Below, piece by piece: positions 17,538-25,420 of a DNA stretch of 64,000 nucleotides. Every line of letters starts with the position of its first letter. Position 1 is the first letter of the stretch. The translations under genes were made by a program, and so were the position numbers. This DNA comes from Rhizobium cauense (lineage in GTDB: Bacteria > Pseudomonadota > Alphaproteobacteria > Rhizobiales > Rhizobiaceae), in assembly GCF_019511525.1 (NCBI RefSeq), contig NZ_JAEUAT010000005.1:416061-480060 (forward strand). The letters are read 5' to 3'. Below the pieces are notes generated by a model. It did no database searches. It saw nothing but the letters and a program-made list of their open reading frames with translations, and was not told where the DNA came from.

Positions 17538-18287
17538 TTAAAGCACGCCGGCTTCGGTCTTGAGCTTCTCGACGAGCTCGGCGACCGACTTGACCTTGAC
17601 GCCTGCCTTGCGGCCGGATGGCTCCTCGGTCTTCAGGACCTTCAGGCGCGGTTCGGTGGAGACACCGAAATCACCAGGGGTCTTCTTGTCGAGCGGCTTC
17701 TTCTTCGCTTTCATGATGTTCGGCAGCGAGGCGTAGCGCGGCTCGTTGAGGCGAAGGTCGGTGGTGACGACCGCCGGCAGCTTGACCTCGATCGTCTGCA
17801 GGCCTCCGTCGACTTCGCGCGTCACCTGGGCCTTGCCGTCACCGATCTCGATCTTCGAGGCGAAGGTCGCCTGCGCCGTGCCGAGAAGGGCCGCGAGCAT
17901 CTGGCCGGTTTGGTTGCTGTCGTCGTCGATCGCCTGCTTGCCGACGATGACGAGGCCGGGCTGTTCGGCGTCGACAATGCCCTTGAGGATCTTGGCGACG
18001 GCCAGCGGTTCGACGGCATCGTCGGTCTCGACGAGAATGGCGCGGTCGGCACCCATGGCGAGGGCGGTGCGCAGCGTTTCTTCGGCCTTGGCCGGGCCGA
18101 TCGACACCACCAACACTTCCTCGGCCTTGCCGGCTTCCTTCAGCCGCAGCGCTTCCTCGACCGAGATCTCATCGAACGGGTTCATCGACATCTTCACATT
18201 CGCAAGCTCGACGCCCGTGCCATCCGGCTTGACGCGGATCTTCACGTTGTAGTCAACCACCCGCTTAACGGGGACGAGAATTTTCAT
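17538..18287 (-). CDS. etfB: Electron transfer flavoprotein, beta subunit
   Basis: This is the AMP-binding partner of EtfA; the heterodimer accepts electrons from beta-oxidation dehydrogenases. At 249 aa it has the normal length. [17 protein letters not shown] opens the protein, the AMP loop and ETF-beta signature are around [18 protein letters not shown], and the C-terminal anchoring segment follows ([14 protein letters not shown]). Promoter-like elements lie about 150 bp upstream of the ATG. Confidence 0.97.
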   Translation of the reverse strand: MKILVPVKRVVDYNVKIRVKPDGTGVELANVKMSMNPFDEISVEEALRLKEAGKAEEVLVVSIGPAKAEETLRTALAMGADRAILVETDDAVEPLAVAKILKGIVDAEQPGLVIVGKQAIDDDSNQTGQMLAALLGTAQATFASKIEIGDGKAQVTREVDGGLQTIEVKLPAVVTTDLRLNEPRYASLPNIMKAKKKPLDKKTPGDFGVSTEPRLKVLKTEEPSGRKAGVKVKSVAELVEKLKTEAGVL

Positions 18288-18423
18288 GGGGTCCTTCCTT
18301 CAACTCTTTCGCCAAGAAAATGCGCGTTTCGGCGCTGCTCCGATTGTCGAATGGCGACATGGATACGCGTTTTTCCTCCAAACACAACGCTTCCATGACG
18401 CAGATAGGCAAATTGCATCTGCA

Positions 18424-18450
18424 AATATATTACGCTTACGTTCACGTCAA
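18424..18450 (-). promoter_or_regulatory. Putative etfBA promoter with overlapping palindrome
   Basis: On the minus strand TTGACG (18445-18450) and TATATT (18424-18429) are spaced by 15 bases (17 to an offset TATTTG). The -35 overlaps an imperfect palindrome, TGACGT-GA-ACGTAA (18436-18449). The ACGT-N2-ACGT core recalls MerR-type LiuR sites that control acyl-CoA catabolism genes in other proteobacteria; that link is tentative. Confidence 0.35.
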
Positions 18451-18458
18451 TATTGGAG

Positions 18459-19247
18459 TTATCGCTTATCCCAAGGCAGGCGCTGACGCACCTCCTGGCC
18501 GGGTGCCACGGCCATTGCCGGGTTGGGTAAAGGCCGATCCCGGACGGCCCTTGGCGTGACGACTTCACGATCGAAAAGCGGGACACCGGGGCGGCGCATG
18601 ATGAGAACCAGCAAGCCGCCGGCGAGGATGCCGCCGACATGGGCGCCCCAGGAAATGCTGCCATCGGGCTCCAGGACCAGCATGACGAACTGCTGACCGA
18701 TCCAGAGAAGCAGAGGAACGAAGGCCGGCAACGGCAGCGGCACCCGCATCAGCACGAGCACCCAAACCTTCACGCGGGGGTGCAAGACAACGTAGGCAGT
18801 GACAACGCCGGAGATTGCGCCCGAAGCGCCCACGAGCGGCGCCTCCGACGTCGTTCCGACGAGGCCGTGGACGAGCGCGCCGGCGGCGGCACAGAGCAGA
18901 TAGAAGACGAGGAAGCGAAGATGGCCCATTGCGTCCTCGACGTTGTCGCCGAAGACCCAAAGGAAGAGCATGTTCGGAGCAAGGTGCCAGAAACCGGAAT
19001 GGACGAAGGAGTACGTGACGTAGGTGAGCGGCTCCGGTGTGAATGCCAGGGCCGGCTCCAGTGTTGCGTAGTGAAAGGCGACGGCCGGAATGTAGCCCAA
19101 GCCGACGATCGTCGCCTGCGACGCAGATGGGCTGGCAACCACACCGGTAAAGAGCCAAACCGCGACATTCAGCACGATCAGGCCCAGCGTCACCCACTGG
19201 ACCTTGATGTGCTTCAACGTATTGGCATCGTGCAGTGGTATGAACAT
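18459..19247 (-). CDS. Rhomboid-family intramembrane serine protease
   Basis: The protein is 262 aa with about six transmembrane helices. The catalytic Ser lies in GASGAISG and the catalytic His in WGAHVGGILAGG, both inside helices as required for the intramembrane dyad; the HLAPNMLFLW motif also fits. A Pro/Arg-rich cytoplasmic tail of about 40 residues follows. The substrate is unknown. It follows the adenosyltransferase gene by 44 bp and is probably co-transcribed with it. Confidence 0.92.
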   Translation of the reverse strand: MFIPLHDANTLKHIKVQWVTLGLIVLNVAVWLFTGVVASPSASQATIVGLGYIPAVAFHYATLEPALAFTPEPLTYVTYSFVHSGFWHLAPNMLFLWVFGDNVEDAMGHLRFLVFYLLCAAAGALVHGLVGTTSEAPLVGASGAISGVVTAYVVLHPRVKVWVLVLMRVPLPLPAFVPLLLWIGQQFVMLVLEPDGSISWGAHVGGILAGGLLVLIMRRPGVPLFDREVVTPRAVRDRPLPNPAMAVAPGQEVRQRLPWDKR

Positions 19248-19291
19248 GAAGCCTGCCCCCGGGCGTTCGCGTCACATGGTCGCGAAGGAGA

Positions 19292-19870
19292 CTACCTGTT
19301 TTTTCCCGGAACCCAAAGTACGTCCGCGTGGCCGCGGTCATTGGCGTGACGGGCGGCGACGAACAGGAAGTCCGAAAGGCGGTTGACGTATTTCAGAGCG
19401 GCTTCGCTGACAACCTCGCCATCGGCGCGGGCAAGCTCGACCATCAGCCGCTCGGCACGCCTCGCGATCGTTCGGGCGAGATGAAGATGAGCGGAGGCGG
19501 AGTGGCCGCCGGGCAGCACGAAGGACTTCAAGGGCTGCAGGTCGGCGTTCAATTCATCGATGTCGCTCTCGATGCGCGCGACCTGACTATCAACGATGCG
19601 CAGAGGCTCGTGTGCTGGCGGTTTGCCATCGTCTGGCGTCGCAAGGTCCGCGCCAAGATCGAAGAGATCGTTCTGGATCAACGTCAGCATTCTCTCCAGC
19701 ACAGGCATGCCCTGCATATGCAGCCTTGCGACGCCGATGGCGGAGTTGGCCTCGTCGATCGTGCCGTAGGCTTCCACGCGCAGATCGTATTTCAGACGGC
19801 GTGGGCCGGAAACGAGTGCGGTCGTGCCATCGTCGCCGGTCTTCGTGTAGATCTTGTTGAGCCTTACCAT
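19292..19870 (-). CDS. Cob(I)alamin adenosyltransferase, PduO type
   Basis: This enzyme transfers the adenosyl group of ATP to cob(I)alamin to make coenzyme B12. The 192-aa protein has the PduO-type ATP-binding N-terminus (YTKTGDDGTTALVSG), then EAYGTIDEANSAIG, the substrate-binding RTIARRAERLM and NRLSDFLFVAAR. It is unrelated to the CobA/BtuR type. The neighbours are a twin-TM protein (23 bp upstream) and rhomboid, so the operon does not reveal which B12 enzyme it serves. Confidence 0.93.
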   Translation of the reverse strand: MVRLNKIYTKTGDDGTTALVSGPRRLKYDLRVEAYGTIDEANSAIGVARLHMQGMPVLERMLTLIQNDLFDLGADLATPDDGKPPAHEPLRIVDSQVARIESDIDELNADLQPLKSFVLPGGHSASAHLHLARTIARRAERLMVELARADGEVVSEAALKYVNRLSDFLFVAARHANDRGHADVLWVPGKNR

Positions 19871-19893
19871 AGCTACCCCTCTTTCTTGTCGGC

Positions 19894-20097
19894 TTAGCTA
19901 GGGCGACCGCCCCCGGTCAGCCAGAGCGTCAGCATGATCAGGAGAACCGCGATCGCCTGCAGCAGCACGCGCAGCTGCATCAGCTTGTTCGAAAGGTTCG
20001 GATTGCCGCCCTTCATCATGTTGAAGAGGCCGCGGATCAGCACCAGGGCGACGATGCCCATGACGATGATCGCGAGAATATAGGTGACCGTGGACAT
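19894..20097 (-). CDS. Twin transmembrane protein (HIG1-like), 67 aa
   Basis: A small integral membrane protein with two helices (residues about 3-25 and 44-62) separated by a loop containing GGNPNLSNKLMQLRV. The NxSNKLMRxRV-type loop is the hallmark of HIG1-domain proteins, which in mitochondria support cytochrome c oxidase. It lies 19 bp after the SDR gene and before the adenosyltransferase, so it is part of the same operon. Confidence 0.82.
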   Translation of the reverse strand: MSTVTYILAIIVMGIVALVLIRGLFNMMKGGNPNLSNKLMQLRVLLQAIAVLLIMLTLWLTGGGRPS

Positions 20098-20116
20098 GCT
20101 GGCTTGGCCTTCTTGA

Positions 20117-20950
20117 TTAGTCCACCCAGCGCATCAGGCGGTAGAAGAGGTCGGCGGGCAGCAGCCTCTTCAGCACCATGCCCTGTTTTGCCGGCGTGGT
20201 TACAGGGTAATGTGGCTTCGGATTGCTTGAGTTCAATGCATGCTTCAACACGGCATAAACAGCGTCTGGGCCGAGCTTATGTCGATTGGGACGACCCGAT
20301 CCGTCAAGCCGTGCAAGCTGACGGCGGTAATCTGCCGCATGCACCGAGTTCTTCACGTCAATGTGTTCGTTGATTTTCGCGAGTGCGTTTGCCGTGAAGC
20401 GCGAGGCGATCGGTCCGGGTTCGATCAGGCTGACGTGAATTCCGCTGCCCTGCAGTTCCATGCGAAGACTGATGCTGAGGCCCTCGAGCGCAAATTTTGA
20501 GGCGGTGTAGGCGCCGCGATATCGATAAGGCACAACGCCAAGGATCGACGAGCACTGCACGATCCGCCCTTGCCCCCGCTTGCGCATCACCGGCACGATC
20601 TGGCGCGTCAATTCGTGCCAACCGAAAACGTTCGTCTCGAATTGCGCGCGTAGCGCCTCAGTTGGAAGGTCCTCGACCGCGCCAGGCTGCCCGTAGGCAC
20701 CGTTGTTGAACAGCGCGTCGATGCGTCCGCCTGTCAATCCGGTTATATCGCGCACCAGATCCGAGATCGTGTCTGACCGCGTATAGTCCATGCGGAAGGC
20801 TTCAATTCCATCCGCTTCCAATGGCGCCAGATCATCGAATTTGCGCACTGTTGCGAAGACCCGCCAGCCGTCGGCTTTCAACGCCCTTGCACAGTATGCG
20901 CCGATGCCCGAAGAGCATCCCGTCACGATGATGGTGCGTTGATCCGACAT
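20117..20950 (-). CDS. SDR family oxidoreductase
   Basis: This is a classical short-chain dehydrogenase of 277 aa. The cofactor loop TGCSSGIGAYCARAL is at the N-terminus, NNGAYGQ replaces the common NNAG, and the catalytic YTASK lies near residue 150. ATVRKFDDLAPLE and the basic position after the first helix suggest NADP. The C-terminus is extended, as in retinol-dehydrogenase-like SDRs. The ATG at 20950 places the Rossmann motif at the family's usual position; the frame stays open to 21013. It heads a unit with the twin-TM protein, adenosyltransferase and rhomboid. Confidence 0.88.
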   Translation of the reverse strand: MSDQRTIIVTGCSSGIGAYCARALKADGWRVFATVRKFDDLAPLEADGIEAFRMDYTRSDTISDLVRDITGLTGGRIDALFNNGAYGQPGAVEDLPTEALRAQFETNVFGWHELTRQIVPVMRKRGQGRIVQCSSILGVVPYRYRGAYTASKFALEGLSISLRMELQGSGIHVSLIEPGPIASRFTANALAKINEHIDVKNSVHAADYRRQLARLDGSGRPNRHKLGPDAVYAVLKHALNSSNPKPHYPVTTPAKQGMVLKRLLPADLFYRLMRWVD

Positions 20951-21027
20951 CGAATGATTCCTGTACAAAGTGGGAGTGGTTTCCCATATTCGAACGGGCG
21001 ACACAACGACCAAAGCCTGGAGACGGA

Positions 21028-21942
21028 ATGCCGAAAATACTGCGCATCTTCTATGATGTGGTCTATGATGCCATCTGCCACCTTATTGAAGACGACGGCT
21101 TCGCGATGGCGAGCCATGTCGCGTTGTCCACGCTTCTCGCAGTCTTTCCCTTCCTCATTTTCGGAACGACACTGGCGACCTTCCTGGGTGCCGACCAGTT
21201 CTCCGACAGGGCGATACATCTGATCTTCGATACCTGGCCGGAGGCGATCGCCAAGCCGGTTGTTGGGGAGGTGATTCAGGTCCTGACCGTGCCACGCGGC
21301 GGACTGCTGACCATATCGGTGCTGGCGGCCGCCTATTTTGCCTCGAACGGCGTCGAGGCGTTGCGGATATCGCTAAACCGTGCCTACCGGGTTCAGGAAA
21401 CGCGTCCGTGGTATATCACCCGCCTTGCAAGCCTTGGCTATGTCGTCATCGCCGTGATCATATTTGCAGCAGTCAGCATCCTGCTTGTGGCTGTCCCGCT
21501 CGCTCTCGATTATGCGCGCCAGTGGTTTCCTGTCTTCGCCGACAAGCTCGAGGTGGTCTTCAGCTGGCGCGTCTACGGCACCTTGTTCATGCTGACTGTC
21601 GGTCTGTTCGTCGTGCATCTATGGTTGCCGGCGGGTCGTCGTCGCGTCTTCGATGTCGTGCCTGGTGTCCTCGTCACGCTGCTGCTCTGGCTGGTGGGGG
21701 CGTTGATCTTCGCCTACTATCTCGCGACGTTCGCCAACTACGCCGCGACCTATGCCGGTCTGGCGTCGGTGATGATCGTTCTGATCTTTCTCTACATGGT
21801 CGGCGTCATTTTCATCATCGGTGCCGAGATCAACGCCGCGCTCTTGAAATTCCGCGTGCGCGCGATCTTCAAGAACAATTTTCTGGGCGGTGGTCAGGGT
21901 AAGGCATCAAAGCCCCACAAGACGGCGGATATCGGCCGGTGA
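21028..21942 (+). CDS. YihY/BrkB family membrane protein
   Basis: An inner-membrane protein of 304 aa with about six hydrophobic helices, starting with the conserved amphipathic segment (DDGFAMASHVALSTLLAVFPFLIF) typical of the family. ASNGVEALRISLNRAY and YLATFANYAATYAGLASVMI are further family landmarks. The function remains unsettled; it is often annotated wrongly as ribonuclease BN. Its 3' end overlaps the 3' end of gluQ on the other strand by 36 bp. Confidence 0.9.
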   Translation: MPKILRIFYDVVYDAICHLIEDDGFAMASHVALSTLLAVFPFLIFGTTLATFLGADQFSDRAIHLIFDTWPEAIAKPVVGEVIQVLTVPRGGLLTISVLAAAYFASNGVEALRISLNRAYRVQETRPWYITRLASLGYVVIAVIIFAAVSILLVAVPLALDYARQWFPVFADKLEVVFSWRVYGTLFMLTVGLFVVHLWLPAGRRRVFDVVPGVLVTLLLWLVGALIFAYYLATFANYAATYAGLASVMIVLIFLYMVGVIFIIGAEINAALLKFRVRAIFKNNFLGGGQGKASKPHKTADIGR

Positions 21943-22788
21943 AAGGCCGCGCTGACGGAGTTCGGCGAGGCCTGTGTCGCCCTGGCTCTTGGAAAGCTTG
22001 CGGCCGTCTTTGTCGGTGATCAGGCGATGGTGGTGATAGACCGGCGCCGGCAGATCAAGGAGCGTCTGCAGCAGCCGGTGCACCGATGTCGAATGAAAGA
22101 GATCGAGCCCGCGGACGATATGGGTGACGCCTTGCAGGGCGTCGTCGAGAACGACCGAGAGGTGGTAGCTCGACGGCGCATCCGACCGAGACAGGACAAC
22201 ATCCCCCCAGGCGCCGGGATTTGCGGCAACCAGGCCTCGGTCACCGTCTCCGGTTTCCTGCCAGAAGAGGGGCTCGCCGACCACTGCCAATGCCTTGCCC
22301 ATATCGAGTCGCCAGGCGTGTTTAAGGCCCGACGCGAGCAGCTCATGCCGCTCGAAATCGGCGCGTCCACGATCGTCCGGTGGGTAGAGTGGCGAGCCGT
22401 CAGGATCGCGCGGCCAGCGCTCTCCATTCGCCGCTGCCGCGGCAACGCGCGTCTTCGTTTCGCCCCGGGTCATGAATGCGGGGTAAGCGAGGCCACGGTC
22501 GATCAAGCGGTCGAGGGCTGCCTGGTACTCCCCGAAATGATCGGACTGCCGCCTTGCCGGTTGCTCCCAGTCGATGCCGAGCCATTCAAGGTCCGCGTAG
22601 ATGCCCGTCTCGAATTCGGGTGTACAACGCGTCAGGTCGATGTCTTCGATGCGCAGGAGAAAGCGCCCGCCTGTCGATCCCGCCATGTCGTGATTGAGAA
22701 AGGCAGAGAGTGCGTGACCGAGGTGAAGCGGGCCATTCGGGCTCGGGGCAAAACGAAACACAGGCTTTTGACGGAGAATCGCGGTCAT
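21907..22788 (-). CDS. gluQ: Glutamyl-Q tRNA(Asp) synthetase
   Basis: This is a truncated GluRS paralogue that attaches glutamate to the queuosine of tRNA-Asp. It is 293 aa, lacking the anticodon-binding half of GluRS. The HIGH-type motif is FAPSPNGPLHLGHALSAF and the KMSKS-type loop is KLSKSQG near the C-terminus. The ATG at 22788 sits nine residues before the HIGH region, as in relatives; the longer frame to 22908 would cover the divergent glycosylase start. The first bases of the two genes abut or overlap. Confidence 0.93.
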   Translation of the reverse strand: MTAILRQKPVFRFAPSPNGPLHLGHALSAFLNHDMAGSTGGRFLLRIEDIDLTRCTPEFETGIYADLEWLGIDWEQPARRQSDHFGEYQAALDRLIDRGLAYPAFMTRGETKTRVAAAAANGERWPRDPDGSPLYPPDDRGRADFERHELLASGLKHAWRLDMGKALAVVGEPLFWQETGDGDRGLVAANPGAWGDVVLSRSDAPSSYHLSVVLDDALQGVTHIVRGLDLFHSTSVHRLLQTLLDLPAPVYHHHRLITDKDGRKLSKSQGDTGLAELRQRGLSPADIRRLVGL

Positions 22789-22831
22789 GCTTTCTTCTGC
22801 CACGGATTCGATGAGATCGCGAGGAAGCGTA

Positions 22832-23473
22832 TTGATCATTCGCAGCGACGAGGACGTGAGTAAGGGGTTGGAGAACCTGCTTCTTCTCGACCCCCGGCTG
22901 AACAGCATCGCCTTGGATGCCGGGCCGCTTCCGTTGCGACTGCGTGAGCCGGGGTTCGAAGGCCTGGCGCATGTTATTGTTTCGCAGATGGTGTCGCGAG
23001 CCAGTGCGGAGGCGATCTGGAAACGGATGCGACCGACCGAAGGGGCGTTGACAGCAGATAACTATGTGCTTCTCCATCCCGAAGCCTGGCGAGAGTTCGG
23101 CCTGTCGCGCGCCAAGGCTGACACGCTATCGCGCATTGCAGTGGCGGTCGCTTCGGGCCAGCTCGATCTCCTCGCGCTTTCCGCGCGGCCGCCCGATGAG
23201 GCGCTGGCGGAACTGACCGCTCTCAAGGGCGTAGGTCCCTGGACTGCCGAGGTTTATCTGATGTTCTGCGGCGGTCATGCGGACGTCTTTCCCTCCGGCG
23301 ACGTCGCCTTGCAGAACGCGGTGGCTGCGGCATTCGGTCTCGCCAACCGCCCGGCTGCCCGCGAACTGGCGTCGCTGGCACGTGCGTGGTCGCCGTGGAG
23401 GTCCATCGCCGCGAGGCTTTTCTGGGCTTATTACGCCGTCAAGCTCGGTCGCGGCATTTTGCCTATCGATTGA
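22832..23473 (+). CDS. DNA-3-methyladenine glycosylase (AlkA/HhH-GPD family)
   Basis: This base-excision enzyme removes alkylated purines. The HhH-GPD signature is complete: LKGVGPWTAEVYLMFCGG followed by the catalytic Asp in PSGD. The start is ambiguous. A TTG at 22832 lies 4-5 nt after AGGAAG and gives a product beginning IIRSDED (213 aa), whereas ATGs at 22811 or 22787 add 7 or 15 residues, and the latter overlaps the gluQ start. Relatives start close to the IIRSDED segment, so I favour the TTG. It is divergent from gluQ. Confidence 0.88.
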   Translation: MIIRSDEDVSKGLENLLLLDPRLNSIALDAGPLPLRLREPGFEGLAHVIVSQMVSRASAEAIWKRMRPTEGALTADNYVLLHPEAWREFGLSRAKADTLSRIAVAVASGQLDLLALSARPPDEALAELTALKGVGPWTAEVYLMFCGGHADVFPSGDVALQNAVAAAFGLANRPAARELASLARAWSPWRSIAARLFWAYYAVKLGRGILPID

Positions 23474-23583
23474 GCGAGGATAGTTGAACTGCAGGATTGA
23501 TGGCTGAATTTATTGGACTTCACAATGCCGTCACAACCGGCCTAATATAAGGGTGCAGATGCCGAATCGATCAGGAGAGTCCC

Positions 23584-24141
23584 TTGACGATTGCAGTCTC
23601 CCCACAGGCCCTGCCAGCGCTCGTCCTGAACGCTGACTACAGGCCACTGAGTTACTATCCCTTGTCGCTTTGGTCCTGGCAGGACGCGATCAAGGCGGTG
23701 TTTCTCGACCGTGTGAATATCATTGCAGAGTACGAACACTCGGTATCTTCGCCGAGCTTTTCGATGCGACTTCCAAGCGTCGTTTGCCTCAAGACCTACG
23801 TTCAGCCGTCCCGCAATCCGGCCTTTACCCGCTTCAATGTGTTCTTGCGCGACAAGTTCGAATGCCAGTATTGCGGCGAGCATGACGATCTGACTTTCGA
23901 CCACGTCATTCCGCGCGCCCATGGCGGCGAGACGACATGGCAAAATGTCGTTGCGGCCTGTTCTCCCTGCAATCTGAGAAAAGGCAGCAAGCTGCCGAAG
24001 CAGGCAGGCATGTTCCCGAATCAGAAGCCCTACCAGCCGACGGTGCAGGATCTGCACAATAACGGTCGGCTCTTCCCGCCCAACTATCTGCACGACAGCT
24101 GGCTCGACTATCTCTACTGGGATAGCGAACTGCAGCCCTGA
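23584..24141 (+). CDS. HNH endonuclease family protein
   Basis: The protein is 185 aa. The N-terminal half (ALVLNADYRPLSYYPLSLWS) is a conserved module of a widespread HNH subgroup. The zinc/HNH part shows CQYCG, then DHVIPRAHGG and SPCNLRKG, giving the CxxC...DH...CxxCN pattern of a treble-clef nuclease. These chromosomally conserved HNH proteins have no firmly known role; DNA repair is possible given the neighbouring glycosylase, which is inference. GGAGAG precedes the start. Confidence 0.88.
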   Translation: MTIAVSPQALPALVLNADYRPLSYYPLSLWSWQDAIKAVFLDRVNIIAEYEHSVSSPSFSMRLPSVVCLKTYVQPSRNPAFTRFNVFLRDKFECQYCGEHDDLTFDHVIPRAHGGETTWQNVVAACSPCNLRKGSKLPKQAGMFPNQKPYQPTVQDLHNNGRLFPPNYLHDSWLDYLYWDSELQP

Positions 24142-24162
24142 TCAGCTCTCCATCAGCCGGTT

Positions 24163-24675
24163 TCAGGCCGTTTTGCGGACGCCGATAAAGGCGAAGGCCG
24201 CCAGGATGAGGCTTGCAATCACATTCCAGCCGGCGAAGGACAGGCCGAGGACGCGAAGAGCGGCATCGGTGCAGGACGGACCCTTGATGGTATTCAGTTC
24301 GCTGAGCAGATCGCCCGCATTCTGCGTCATGCTGCCTGCAGTCGTGGAGCAGGTTGCCGGACCTTGCCAGAACTGCCACTCGACGCCGGCATGGTAGACG
24401 CCCATGCCGGCTCCAACGATCATCAGCATGCCGGCGGCGAGCAGAAATGCGCGGCCGATCCAGCTTGGAAGACCAACAAGGGAAGAGACAGCGCCGAGGA
24501 TCGCGATCGGGATAGCGTAGTAATAGGGCTGGCGCTGGAGCAGGCAGAGGGCGCAGGGGATATAGCCGCCAAGGTACTGGAAGCCGAGCGCGGTGCCGAC
24601 CACCACAGTCATGCCAAGGGCAAGCGCAAGCGAATAGCCGACAACCGGCCGAGCAAGGGAAAACGAGGCAGACAT
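24163..24675 (-). CDS. dsbB: Disulfide bond formation protein B
   Basis: This inner-membrane oxidase re-oxidises DsbA and passes electrons to quinone. It is 170 aa with four transmembrane helices. The first redox pair is CALC in the first periplasmic loop (GGYIPCALCLLQRQ), and the second pair is in the long second loop (ATCSTT and GPSCTD). The ATG at 24675 fits the family; a 66-residue upstream extension lies inside the adjacent gene and is rejected. It follows the VTT gene by 22 bp. Confidence 0.92.
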   Translation of the reverse strand: MSASFSLARPVVGYSLALALGMTVVVGTALGFQYLGGYIPCALCLLQRQPYYYAIPIAILGAVSSLVGLPSWIGRAFLLAAGMLMIVGAGMGVYHAGVEWQFWQGPATCSTTAGSMTQNAGDLLSELNTIKGPSCTDAALRVLGLSFAGWNVIASLILAAFAFIGVRKTA

Positions 24676-24697
24676 GGCAGGACTCCGCGCAGAAAGC

Positions 24698-25294
24698 TCA
24701 GTGAGCAAGTAATTTATAGGCGACCCCAAGGGCAATGGCGAGCGCTGCAACAACACCCGCAACCTGAGCCAGGCGCTTTTCGATGAAGTGGCGGATCGGC
24801 TCGCCGTAGCGGCGCAGCAGCCACGCGAGGAAGAAGAAGCGGGCGCCACGCGCCACGATCGCGGAAAGAACAAAGAAGCCGAGATTCATGTGAATGACGC
24901 CGGCAAGGATCGTTACGATCTTGATTGGCGGCAGATGCGCCAGGCCTGATGTCACCAACAACAGCAGCAGGATTTCCCATTCGTCATGGATATAGAGCCG
25001 CAGTTGCTCGAAGGCGTCGAGCTTTCCGTAGAACTCGAGAACCGGTCGCGCAATGGCATCGTAGGCATAGTAGCCGAGCGCCCACCCGGCGATGCCGCCG
25101 AGGACAGATGCCACGGTCGCGACCAGCGCGTAGCGATAGGCGCGTTCCGGCTTGGCAAGCGCCATCGGGAGGTAAAGAACATCGGCGGGGACGAGAAAGA
25201 CGGAACTTTCAACGAAGGCGATAACGGCGAGCCAGACTTCGGCCGACTTCCGGGCGGCGAGAGACATGGTCCAGTCGTAGAGTCTGCGGAGCAT
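24698..25294 (-). CDS. YqaA/DedA-type (VTT domain) membrane protein
   Basis: A small inner-membrane protein of 198 aa resembling YqaA. The N-terminus LRRLYDWTMSLAARKSAEVW, the VESSVFLVPADVLYLPM reentrant-like segment and the GWALGYYAYD helix are typical. VTT-domain proteins are now thought to be lipid flippases or scramblases. The ribosome site AAAGGATTGG precedes the ATG. It is transcribed just ahead of dsbB. Confidence 0.88.
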   Translation of the reverse strand: MLRRLYDWTMSLAARKSAEVWLAVIAFVESSVFLVPADVLYLPMALAKPERAYRYALVATVASVLGGIAGWALGYYAYDAIARPVLEFYGKLDAFEQLRLYIHDEWEILLLLLVTSGLAHLPPIKIVTILAGVIHMNLGFFVLSAIVARGARFFFLAWLLRRYGEPIRHFIEKRLAQVAGVVAALAIALGVAYKLLAH

Positions 25295-25420
25295 TCCAAT
25301 CCTTTCGCTTCGAGCACATGAGCTTTATGGGGCGTTGCTGCGGCTGTAAATGCTTGCTGTGTCGTTCGTAGGGTGACGTACCAAAAAAATCTTCGTGATC
25401 GGTCTCCCTTCGCCGATGCG

